From the NCBI GenBank assembly GCA_023488945.1, contig JAMDBZ010000079.1, forward strand, positions 1-11,495: 11,495 nt of DNA. The letters run 5' to 3'. The notes beneath the pieces are model-generated. The model did not search any database and was not told the origin of the DNA. It saw nothing but the letters and a program-made list of their open reading frames with translations. This stretch comes from Deltaproteobacteria bacterium (GTDB lineage: Bacteria > Desulfobacterota_E > Deferrimicrobia > Deferrimicrobiales > Deferrimicrobiaceae). The position numbers and the translations under genes were made by a program. Shown in pieces: positions 5,572 through 11,495 of the stretch; the first letter of the stretch is position 1; every line of letters begins with the position of its first letter.

Positions 5572-6104
5572 GGGACCTTCAGGAAGGGATGCTTCTCCAT
5601 CTCGGAGCGGGGGATGATCCCGATCCCCGCGACGTCGCGGAACGTCTCGACGGCCACGACGGTCCGAAACTCCTCGAAGTCGACCCGGGAGGTTTGCCCC
5701 ATTCGCTCGTGGGCGGCGATGATCCGGCCGTCCATTTCGCGCTCCACCTCGGGCGTCGGGATCTCCCCTTTATGCCCGCGGCGCTCGATCCGGACGTAGA
5801 AGGGGCCGGGGGGCACGCGCGGCGCGATCCCGTCGATCGCCTCCCCCAGGCGCGCCCGGAAAGTCTCCAGGGTAAACGACAGCGTCTCGTCGATCGGGAT
5901 GATCCGCTGGACGTAACGCCAGATGGGATCGCGCCCCTCCCTCGCCTTTCCCAGCTCCTCGAAGACCAGCGGCCGGTCCTCGACCTGGCCGATCAGGACG
6001 TCGCGGAACCCCGTCTGCCGGAAATGGCCGAAATACTTCAATTCCTTGAGCGCCCCCCGCTCGCCGTTCCGGCGGCAGGTGACGACCACGTTCCACGGCT
6101 GCAT
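5568..6104 (-). CDS. Stand-alone THUMP-domain protein (Tan1-like RNA-binding)
   Basis: A 178-residue protein. The second half (about 72-168) matches the THUMP fold: FYVRIERRGHKG (102-113), TPEVEREMDG (117-126) and VDFEEFRTVVAVETF (141-155), then AGIGIIPRSEMEKHPFLKV. THUMP domains bind RNA, usually tRNA, in modification enzymes. Here no methyltransferase, deaminase or thiouridylase domain is attached, as in Tan1/THUMPD1-type proteins, which assist tRNA acetylation in eukaryotes. The bacterial role is not established. The start is ATG at 6104, two nt after the lipA stop, with a G-rich ribosome-binding region inside the lipA end; a much longer frame upstream overlaps lipA and is not real. Its TGA overlaps the dinB start. 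The position between lipA and dinB gives no clear functional clue. Confidence 0.8.
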   Translation of the reverse strand: MQPWNVVVTCRRNGERGALKELKYFGHFRQTGFRDVLIGQVEDRPLVFEELGKAREGRDPIWRYVQRIIPIDETLSFTLETFRARLGEAIDGIAPRVPPGPFYVRIERRGHKGEIPTPEVEREMDGRIIAAHERMGQTSRVDFEEFRTVVAVETFRDVAGIGIIPRSEMEKHPFLKVP

Positions 6105-6106
6105 CT

Positions 6107-6958
6107 TTACGCCCCCGCCTTGTACGAGCTCCGGACAAGCGGCCCGGAGGCGACGCGGAGGAATCCGACCCGGCGCGCTTCCTCGGCCAGCCGCCCGAAC
6201 TCCTCTTTCGTGAGATACCGGGCGGCCGGGAGATGGTTCCGCGTGGGGGGGAGGTATTGCCCGACCGTGACGGACCGGCACCCAGCGCCGAACAGGTCCT
6301 CCATCACGGAGACGATCTCGGCGGCGGTCTCCCCGAAACCGGCCATCAGCCCTGACTTGAGGGTCAGGTCGGGATCCAGGGACCGCGCGCGGGCCAGCAG
6401 GTTGAGCGACCGGCGGTAATCCGCCTGGGGACGCACGAGCGGATAGAGCCGCGGGACCGTCTCCACGTTGTGGGCGAGGACGTCGGGGCGGCAGGCCAGG
6501 ACGACCCGCAGGGCATCGGGATTGCCGCGGAAGTCGGGGACGAGGAGCTCCACGGTCGCAGAGGGGACCTTCGCGCGGAGCGCCGCCACGACCGCCGCGA
6601 ACCGGGCAGCCCCGCCGTCGGGGAGATCGTCGCGCGTAACCGAGGTCACGACCATGTGCCGCCATCCGAGTTCCGCCGCGGCGTCGGCCACGCGTTCCGG
6701 CTCTCCCGGGTCGGGCGGCAACGGCACCCCCCTTTCCACGCTGCAGAAGGCGCAGCGGCGGGTGCATGCGCTCCCCAGGATCAGGACGGTTGCGGTCCCC
6801 GCCCCCCAGCACTCCCCGACGTTGGGACATCGCGCCTCGCGGCAGACGGTTCGCAGGCCGCGGCGTTCCAGGACGCGGGTCACTTCCTCGACACGACCCC
6901 CCACGGGTGCTCGCACCTTGAGCCAGTCGGGCCGGACCGGGCGGATGACGGCGCTCAC
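6107..6958 (-). CDS. lipA: Lipoyl synthase
   Basis: Radical SAM enzyme of 283 residues that inserts two sulfurs into protein-bound octanoyl groups to make lipoyl. All diagnostic motifs are present. CX4CX5C at Cys39, Cys44 and Cys50 ligates the auxiliary 4Fe-4S cluster. CX3CX2C at Cys65, Cys69 and Cys72 ligates the radical SAM cluster. RSSYKAG (276-282) at the C-terminus provides the serine ligand. The start is GTG at 6958, overlapping the lipB stop as GTGA; no ATG fits the family's N-terminus. It acts on octanoyl groups attached by LipB to E2, whose gene is in the same operon. The length is at the short end of the family, with a compact N-terminal extension. Confidence 0.97.
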   Translation of the reverse strand: MSAVIRPVRPDWLKVRAPVGGRVEEVTRVLERRGLRTVCREARCPNVGECWGAGTATVLILGSACTRRCAFCSVERGVPLPPDPGEPERVADAAAELGWRHMVVTSVTRDDLPDGGAARFAAVVAALRAKVPSATVELLVPDFRGNPDALRVVLACRPDVLAHNVETVPRLYPLVRPQADYRRSLNLLARARSLDPDLTLKSGLMAGFGETAAEIVSVMEDLFGAGCRSVTVGQYLPPTRNHLPAARYLTKEEFGRLAEEARRVGFLRVASGPLVRSSYKAGA

Positions 6959-7581
6959 GCGATTCCCCCGAGGTGGTGGACGCATGCCTCGGAGACCGCA
7001 TCCCGGACCGGCTCCATCGGAACCTCCCGCCCGAGGAGCTCCGAGACGGATGTCGGCTCTTTCCCCTTGAGGCCGCACAGGTGGATCCGCCGGAAGTAGG
7101 AGAGGTCCGTGTTCACGTTGAGGGCGAAGCCGTGATACGTGACCCAGCGTCGGACCCCGACGCCGATCGATGCGATCTTCTTCTCCCCGACCCAGACGCC
7201 GGTCAGCCCCGGGATGGCGCGGGCCGGCACGCCCAGCCGCCCGAGCGCCTCGATGAGCGCCGCCTCGAGGGCCCGCACGAATTTGTGGACGTCGGGGCGC
7301 GTGAGATGGACGATCGCGTAACCGACGAGCTGCCCCGGGCCGTGGTAGGTGATGTCGCCCCCGCGGCTCACACGCTCGACGGGAATCCCCTCCGCCGCGA
7401 GGCACTCCGCGGACACAAGCAGGTTGGCCTCGTCGCCGTTGCGGCCGAGCGTGTAGACGTGCGGGTGGGTGAGGAGCAGGAGCGTGTCCGGAATCCCGCC
7501 CTCCGCCCGTCGCTCGACATGCTCAAGTTGCAGCGCGAGCGCGCGCCGGTACTCCAGTTCGCCGAGCCAGGCCGTCTCCAC
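6955..7581 (-). CDS. lipB: Octanoyl-[ACP]:protein N-octanoyltransferase
   Basis: Transfers octanoyl from acyl carrier protein to the lipoyl-domain lysine of E2 and related proteins, the first step of lipoate assembly. It has 208 residues. RGGDITYHGPGQ (73-84) is the family signature. Lys135 in EKKIASIG and Cys169 in HLCG form the catalytic pair; this is the same numbering as I recall for E. coli LipB. The start is GTG at 7581, with AAGGG 8 nt upstream overlapping the E2 stop codon; the long frame further upstream is antiparallel noise inside E2. It lies 11 nt after E2 and overlaps lipA by 4 nt, so E2 and its cofactor-attachment enzymes are made together. Confidence 0.96.
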   Translation of the reverse strand: METAWLGELEYRRALALQLEHVERRAEGGIPDTLLLLTHPHVYTLGRNGDEANLLVSAECLAAEGIPVERVSRGGDITYHGPGQLVGYAIVHLTRPDVHKFVRALEAALIEALGRLGVPARAIPGLTGVWVGEKKIASIGVGVRRWVTYHGFALNVNTDLSYFRRIHLCGLKGKEPTSVSELLGREVPMEPVRDAVSEACVHHLGGIA

Positions 7582-7592
7582 CGCGACAGCCC

Positions 7593-8975
7593 TTACAGGG
7601 AGAACTCCCCCGCCTCGAGGATCTCCCGGACGCGGTACAGGAACCCGTTCCCCGTGACGCCGTCGATGATCCGGTGGTCGTAGGCCAGCACGAGATACAT
7701 GATCGGACGGATCACGATGGCGTCCTCCCCGTCCTTCTCCACGACGACAGCGCGCTTCTGGACCTGGCCCAGCCGCAGGATCCCGACCTGCGGCTGGTTG
7801 ATGATGGGCGTGCCGAAGAGGTTCCCCTTCGGGCCGGGGTTCGTAACGCTGAAGGTGCCCCCGGTCATCTCGTCGGGCATGACCCGGTGCGCCCTCGCCC
7901 GCTCGCCGAGGTCCTCCACCGCCTTCGCAAGCTCGGAGAGGGAGAGCCGGTCGGCGTGTCGGATGACCGGCACGACGAGCCCCCGGTCGGTGTCCACCGC
8001 GACGCCGATGTGGATGTCCTTCCGGATCCGGACCGCCTCCCCTTCCACCGAGGCGTTCATGATCGGGACCTCGCGGAGCGCGCGGCACGCCGCCCGGATG
8101 ACGAACGGCAGGAAGGTGAGAGACACCCCCTTCTCCTTCGCATCCTTCCGGAAGGCGAATACCTTGCTCATGTCGACTTCGGCGATGTTGTGGACGTGGG
8201 GCGAGGTCTGCTTGCTCCGGACCATGTGCTCGGCAATCCGCTTCCGGATCGGCGTGAACGGGATGATTCGATCCTCCGAGGGCGGGGCCGGGGGCGCGGG
8301 TGCGGAAGGAAGAGGCCCCGGAGACAGCGGAGCAGCGGAAGGTGCGGCAGGCCGCGGTGGAGGCGCCGGGGGCGGAGGGGGAGCGGACGGAGCGGGCTCC
8401 CGGACCTCGGGTTGTGCGGAGGGCGCGGCGGACGGCTCCGGGGCGCCTCCGCGCGCCAGAAATTCCTCGACGTCCTTCTTCGTCACCCGGCCGTCGATCC
8501 CGGTCCCCCGGATCTTCGAGAGGTCGAGCCGGTACTCGGCGGCCATCCGGGCGACCACGGGCGTGATCCTGAACCTCGCGCCTGTCGAGGGGGGCGGCGG
8601 CACGGCCGGGGGCGCCTCGACGCGCGGCGGCGAGGGAATCGGGGGTCCCGTCTTCCGGGCCATCGCCCCCGGGAACCCTTCCGTCTCCTCGTCCCATTTC
8701 GGGGCCGGCGGTTCGGGAGGCGGGGCGACCGCCTCTTTCTCCGTCTCGATCCGGGCGATCACGGTCTGGATGGGGACGGTGTCCCCCTCCTTCGCCAGGA
8801 TCGCCGTGATGACGCCCGCCACGGGGGACGGGATCTCGGCATCCACCTTGTCGGTCGAAATCTCCACGAGCGGCTGGTCCTTCCGCACGGCGTCCCCGAC
8901 CTTGACGAGCCACCTGCTGACGAGCCCTTCCACCACGCTTTCCCCGAGCTGGGGCATCACGATGTCGACGAGCAT
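7593..8975 (-). CDS. Dihydrolipoamide acyltransferase, E2 core of a 2-oxoacid dehydrogenase
   Basis: E2 carries the acyl group on a swinging lipoyl arm and transfers it to CoA. It has 460 residues. A single lipoyl domain spans 1-80, with the lipoylated Lys43 in TDKVD. A Pro-rich linker follows to about 134, then the peripheral subunit-binding domain (136-172, RITPVVARMAAEY to VTKKDVEEFL). A second, very long Pro/Ala linker covers 175-233. The catalytic domain (about 236-460) carries the active-site motif DHRIIDG, with His434 and Asp438. The ATG at 8975 has AAGGAG 8 nt upstream. Substrate class (pyruvate, branched-chain or acetoin) cannot be fixed by eye; candidate symbols are pdhC, bkdB or acoC. 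The gap of 109 nt from E1beta holds a large stem-loop. Confidence 0.95.
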   Translation of the reverse strand: MLVDIVMPQLGESVVEGLVSRWLVKVGDAVRKDQPLVEISTDKVDAEIPSPVAGVITAILAKEGDTVPIQTVIARIETEKEAVAPPPEPPAPKWDEETEGFPGAMARKTGPPIPSPPRVEAPPAVPPPPSTGARFRITPVVARMAAEYRLDLSKIRGTGIDGRVTKKDVEEFLARGGAPEPSAAPSAQPEVREPAPSAPPPPPAPPPRPAAPSAAPLSPGPLPSAPAPPAPPSEDRIIPFTPIRKRIAEHMVRSKQTSPHVHNIAEVDMSKVFAFRKDAKEKGVSLTFLPFVIRAACRALREVPIMNASVEGEAVRIRKDIHIGVAVDTDRGLVVPVIRHADRLSLSELAKAVEDLGERARAHRVMPDEMTGGTFSVTNPGPKGNLFGTPIINQPQVGILRLGQVQKRAVVVEKDGEDAIVIRPIMYLVLAYDHRIIDGVTGNGFLYRVREILEAGEFSL

Positions 8976-9025
8976 CGAATCGGCTCCTTTTCCCTCATCT
9001 CCATCCGAAATCCTCTCGGCGTGCC

Positions 9026-9079
9026 CCCGGTTCAGCGGCGGGGCATCACCTTATCGGAGCCCCGTCCGCTGCAACCGGG
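9026..9079 (-). promoter_or_regulatory. Large stem-loop between E1beta and E2
   Basis: A near-perfect inverted repeat pairs 9026-9044 (19 nt) with 9059-9079 (21 nt), leaving a 14-nt loop. The arms match at all 19 positions, with two single-base bulges (a G and an A on the minus strand). The structure begins 5 nt after the E1beta stop and ends about 50 nt before the E2 start. No U-run follows on either strand, so it is not a classical terminator. It could stabilise the upstream mRNA end, mark an RNase cleavage point, or reduce read-through so that E1 and E2 differ in level. The inverted repeat is seen; the role is inferred. Confidence 0.68.
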
Positions 9080-9084
9080 AACGG

Positions 9085-10059
9085 CTAATAGGCGGCAAGT
9101 TTCCGGATCGCCTCCGTGATCTTCTCCTGGTTCGGGAGGACGTACTCCTCCATCGTCGGGGCGAAGGCGTTGTGCGCGTCCTTCGCCGCCAGGCGCATCA
9201 CGGGCCCGTCGAGGTCCTCGAATTGTTCCTCGGCGATGCGGGCGGCGATCTCCCCGCCGATCCCGCCGGTCTGCCGCGCCTCGTGGACGACGAGGACCTT
9301 CCCCGTCTTGCGCACCGAGGCACGGATCGTCTTCCAATCGAGCGGCGCGAGCGTCCGCAGGTCGATCACCTCGATGTCGATCTCCCCCGCCATGTCCTTG
9401 GCGGCCTTGAGCGCCGCGTGGACCGGCGCGCCGTAGGTGACGATCGTCAGGTCGCGTCCCTCCTTCCGGACGGCGGCCTTCCCGATCGGGACCAGGTAGT
9501 CGCCGTCGGGGATCTCCTCCTTGATCCGGCGGTAGAGGAACTTGTGCTCGAGGTAGATGACCGGGTCGTCGTCCCGGACAGCGGCCTTGAGCAGCCCCTT
9601 GGCGTCGTACGCGGTGGCGGGCGCCACCACCTTGAGCCCCGGGACGTGGCAGAACCACGCCTCCGGGTTCTGCGAATGGAAGAGCGCCCCGTGGACCCCG
9701 CCGCCGCACGGCCCCCGCACGACGATCGGACACGACGTCTGCCCGCCGTGCCGGTACCGGAGCGTCGCCGCGTTGTTGACGATCTGGTCGAAGCCGCACG
9801 AGATGAAGTCGATGAACTGCATCTCGCAGATTGCCCGCATCCCCTGGATCGCAAGACCGATCCCGGCGCCGATGATGAGCGACTCGGCAATCGGAGTGTC
9901 GACGACCCGCTCGGGGCCGAACCGTTCCAGCAAACCTTCCGTCGCCTTGAACGCCCCCCCGAGGATGCCGACGTCCTCCCCCAGCAGGAAGACGTTCTCG
10001 TCGCGCGCCATTTCCTCGTGCATGGCCCGGTTGATGGCCTGGATGTAGGTGGCGATCAC
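9085..10059 (-). CDS. 2-oxoacid dehydrogenase E1 component, beta subunit
   Basis: Beta chain of the thiamine-diphosphate-dependent E1 heterotetramer, which decarboxylates the 2-oxoacid and acylates lipoyl-E2. It has 324 residues, the usual length. Landmarks are LGEDVG (26-31), DTPIAES (54-60) with Glu59 positioned to contact the thiamine aminopyrimidine, HGALFHSQNPEAWF (123-136) with the active-site His128, and the C-terminal transketolase domain ending EKITEAIRKLAAY. The start is GTG at 10059, 3 nt after the E1alpha stop, with GGAGG 8 nt upstream that overlaps the end of E1alpha. The operon lpd-E1alpha-E1beta-E2 resembles pyruvate, acetoin or branched-chain dehydrogenase clusters; pdhB, acoB and bkdA2 are all possible names. 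Substrate is not resolved. Confidence 0.95.
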   Translation of the reverse strand: MIATYIQAINRAMHEEMARDENVFLLGEDVGILGGAFKATEGLLERFGPERVVDTPIAESLIIGAGIGLAIQGMRAICEMQFIDFISCGFDQIVNNAATLRYRHGGQTSCPIVVRGPCGGGVHGALFHSQNPEAWFCHVPGLKVVAPATAYDAKGLLKAAVRDDDPVIYLEHKFLYRRIKEEIPDGDYLVPIGKAAVRKEGRDLTIVTYGAPVHAALKAAKDMAGEIDIEVIDLRTLAPLDWKTIRASVRKTGKVLVVHEARQTGGIGGEIAARIAEEQFEDLDGPVMRLAAKDAHNAFAPTMEEYVLPNQEKITEAIRKLAAY

Positions 10060-10062
10060 GGC

Positions 10063-11034
10063 TTATCCCTCCCCGACCGGCGTGGCGTAGAGATCGTCCA
10101 GCGCCTCGCGCGCATCCGGGTACGGGCCGCTCTCCGCGAAGGCGACCGCCTCGTCCACGATCTGCCTGACGCGCCGCGTCGTCTCCTCCCGGATCGCGGC
10201 GACGTCGAGCTTCTTCTTCTCCATGTAGACTTCCCACCGCTCGATGGGGTCGCGGCTCTCCCAGGTGATCAGCTCCTCCTCGTCCCGGTAGGTCGCCCGG
10301 TCGTGCTCCGAGTGGCCGTGATACCGGTACGTCTTGCACTCGATGAGCGTCGGCCCCTCCCCGCGCCGGGCCCGGTCGACCGCCTTCCGGGTCGCCTTGA
10401 TGACGGAGTGGAGGTCGTTCCCCGAGCAGACGTCTCCCTTGAAGCCGTACCCTTGCGCCCGGTCGGCCACGTCCTCGACCGCGAACTGGAGTTCCGTCGG
10501 GGTGGAATAAGCATAGAAGTTGTTCTCGCAGACGAAGAGGACCGGGAGCTTGTAAATCCCGGCGAAGTTCATCGCCTCGTGGACGTCGCCCCGGCTGCTC
10601 GTCCCCTCGCCGAAGTAGGCGACCGCCACCCGGTCCTCCTTGCGGATCCGAAACTTGTAGGCCGTCCCGACCGCGACGGGGAGAGTGGAGCCGAGCATCG
10701 AGGTCCCCCCGAAGATCCCGTGGGACAGGTCGCCGCCGTGCAGGAACGAGTCCTTCCCCTTCGAAAAGCCGTCGCGCTTCCCGAAGATCTGGGCCATCAG
10801 CCGCTTCGGATCGGCCCCCTTGACGAGGAAGGCGCCCAAGTCCCGGTGGAGGGGAAAGATCCAGTCGTCGGGGCGCAGCTCGGCGCAGGTCCCGACGACG
10901 ACGGCCTCCTGCCCCTTGCCCGAGTAGATGCCGCCCTGGATCTTGCCCTGCTTGTCGAGGGCGGAGATCCTGTCCTCGAACTCCCGGATGAGGCGCAGCC
11001 AGAAATAGAGTTCCCGCTCCTTCTGCTCGGTCAT
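10063..11034 (-). CDS. 2-oxoacid dehydrogenase E1 component, alpha subunit
   Basis: Alpha chain of E1, 323 residues, binding the diphosphate end of thiamine diphosphate. The ThDP/Mg motif runs from GEG (142-144) to ENN (170-172) with the expected spacing. The HGGDLSHGIFGGTSMLG segment (99-115) and the phosphorylation-loop-like YRYHGHSEHD region are family signatures. An initial ELYFWLRLIREFEDRI helix is typical. The ATG at 11034 has AAGGAG (11045-11050) upstream, inside the 17-nt gap after lpd. A two-chain E1 of this size is seen in pyruvate, acetoin and branched-chain dehydrogenases. With lpd, E2 and lipoate genes in the same operon, pyruvate is the most economical guess (pdhA), but this is inference. 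Confidence 0.95.
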   Translation of the reverse strand: MTEQKERELYFWLRLIREFEDRISALDKQGKIQGGIYSGKGQEAVVVGTCAELRPDDWIFPLHRDLGAFLVKGADPKRLMAQIFGKRDGFSKGKDSFLHGGDLSHGIFGGTSMLGSTLPVAVGTAYKFRIRKEDRVAVAYFGEGTSSRGDVHEAMNFAGIYKLPVLFVCENNFYAYSTPTELQFAVEDVADRAQGYGFKGDVCSGNDLHSVIKATRKAVDRARRGEGPTLIECKTYRYHGHSEHDRATYRDEEELITWESRDPIERWEVYMEKKKLDVAAIREETTRRVRQIVDEAVAFAESGPYPDAREALDDLYATPVGEG

Positions 11035-11051
11035 CCCGCGTCCGCTCCTTG

Positions 11052-11495
11052 TCAGATGTCGATCGCCTCGCCGCCCAGCAGGAGCGCCGCCTCCCGGATC
11101 GCCTCAGGGGTCGTCGGGTGGGCGTGCACCGTCCTGCCGATCTCGTGGAACGTCGCCTCGAGGTTCCTGGCGAGCCCGAGCTCCGCGATGACGTCGGATG
11201 CCCCGTATCCGATGATGTGGCATCCGACCACCTCGCCGAATTTCTCCTCCGCGAGGATTTTCACGAACCCCTCGGTGTGCCCCGAGGCCACCGCCCGGCC
11301 GAGCGCGGTGAAGGGGAACTTCGCGACCTTGACCGCGATGCCGCGCAGGGCCGCATCCTCCTCGGAGATCCCGATGGTCGCCACCTCCGGCTGGCAGAAG
11401 ACGCACGCGGGGATTTTGTCGGGGTCGGGGCGGCGCGCCTTCATCCCCGCGATGATCTCGGCGGCGGCGACCCCTTCGGCGGACGCCTTGTGGGC
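11052..11495 (-). CDS. lpdA: Dihydrolipoamide dehydrogenase (E3), C-terminal part
   Basis: Partial gene: the frame is open to the window edge, giving the last 147 residues. It begins AHKASAEGVAAAEIIAG, the characteristic segment at the end of the FAD/NAD region of Lpd. The dimerisation domain follows: IPACVFCQPEVATIG, then FVKILAEEKFGEVVGCHIIG and GRTVHAHPTTPEA. This last segment holds the catalytic His-Glu pair of the HAHPTxxE motif. The FAD-binding N-terminus and the redox-active cysteine pair lie outside the window. E3 reoxidises dihydrolipoyl-E2 with NAD. It is the first visible gene of the dehydrogenase operon, 17 nt ahead of E1alpha. The family call is secure; that it serves this complex is inferred from linkage. 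Confidence 0.94.
   Translation of the reverse strand, partial: AHKASAEGVAAAEIIAGMKARRPDPDKIPACVFCQPEVATIGISEEDAALRGIAVKVAKFPFTALGRAVASGHTEGFVKILAEEKFGEVVGCHIIGYGASDVIAELGLARNLEATFHEIGRTVHAHPTTPEAIREAALLLGGEAIDI

Noticed and set aside
6959..7405. Long N-terminal extension of lipA
   Set aside because: It lies entirely within lipB in another frame. The GTG at 6958 overlaps the lipB stop and gives the normal LipA N-terminus.
7674..9119. 481-codon plus-strand frame opposite E2
   Set aside because: It lies antisense to a textbook E2 and crosses the E1beta end; its composition is typical of a complementary-strand shadow.

Overview
The window is GC-rich, apart from an AT-rich patch around 1740-1835. 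It looks like the chromosome of a metal- or anaerobic-respiring bacterium of the former Deltaproteobacteria (Desulfuromonadota/Geobacter-like or a related Desulfobacterota lineage). That assignment is an inference from a NapC/NirT-type multihaem cytochrome with a Geobacter-like first haem site, an E1alpha/E1beta two-subunit 2-oxoacid dehydrogenase linked to lipB-lipA, a TraT-family lipoprotein and frequent GTG starts. No marker gene fixes the taxon.

Layout: (A) 1-1777, minus strand: an envelope operon. A near-consensus sigma70 promoter (TTGACA-N17-TATAAA) is followed by a leader with a hairpin and a possible 47-codon leader ORF. Then come a TraT-family lipoprotein gene and a small outer-membrane beta-barrel protein gene, with a possible further gene start at the left edge. 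(B) 1904-2080, minus strand: tRNA-Leu(GAG) with encoded CCA, its own promoter and a strong intrinsic terminator that insulates it from the envelope operon. (C) 2081-2463: a non-coding stretch with a 12-bp tandem repeat, a decayed IS3-type transposase fragment and the upstream region of the next gene. (D) 2464-4287, plus strand: a 607-residue membrane-anchored cytochrome with 13 predicted haem sites. (E) 4306-11495, minus strand: a tight operon in the order lpd (cut by the window edge) - E1alpha - E1beta - E2 - lipB - lipA - THUMP protein - dinB. It converges on the cytochrome gene with an 18-bp gap.

How the genes work together: lpd, E1alpha, E1beta and E2 encode a complete 2-oxoacid dehydrogenase complex. 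lipB and lipA make and attach the lipoyl cofactor that E2 needs (octanoyl transfer, then sulfur insertion), so enzyme and cofactor synthesis are co-transcribed. The last two genes, a THUMP-domain RNA-binding protein and DNA polymerase IV, are joined by start/stop overlaps but have no evident functional link to lipoate. A long imperfect inverted repeat sits 5 nt after the E1beta stop, in the only large gap of the operon, and probably shapes expression of E2 and the genes after it. The cytochrome would pass electrons from the quinol pool into the periplasm.

Most of the window is made of well-known families. I see no clear undescribed defence or mobile system. The items most worth a second look are the 13-haem NapC fusion, the E1beta/E2 stem-loop, the traT leader and the THUMP protein's operon position.
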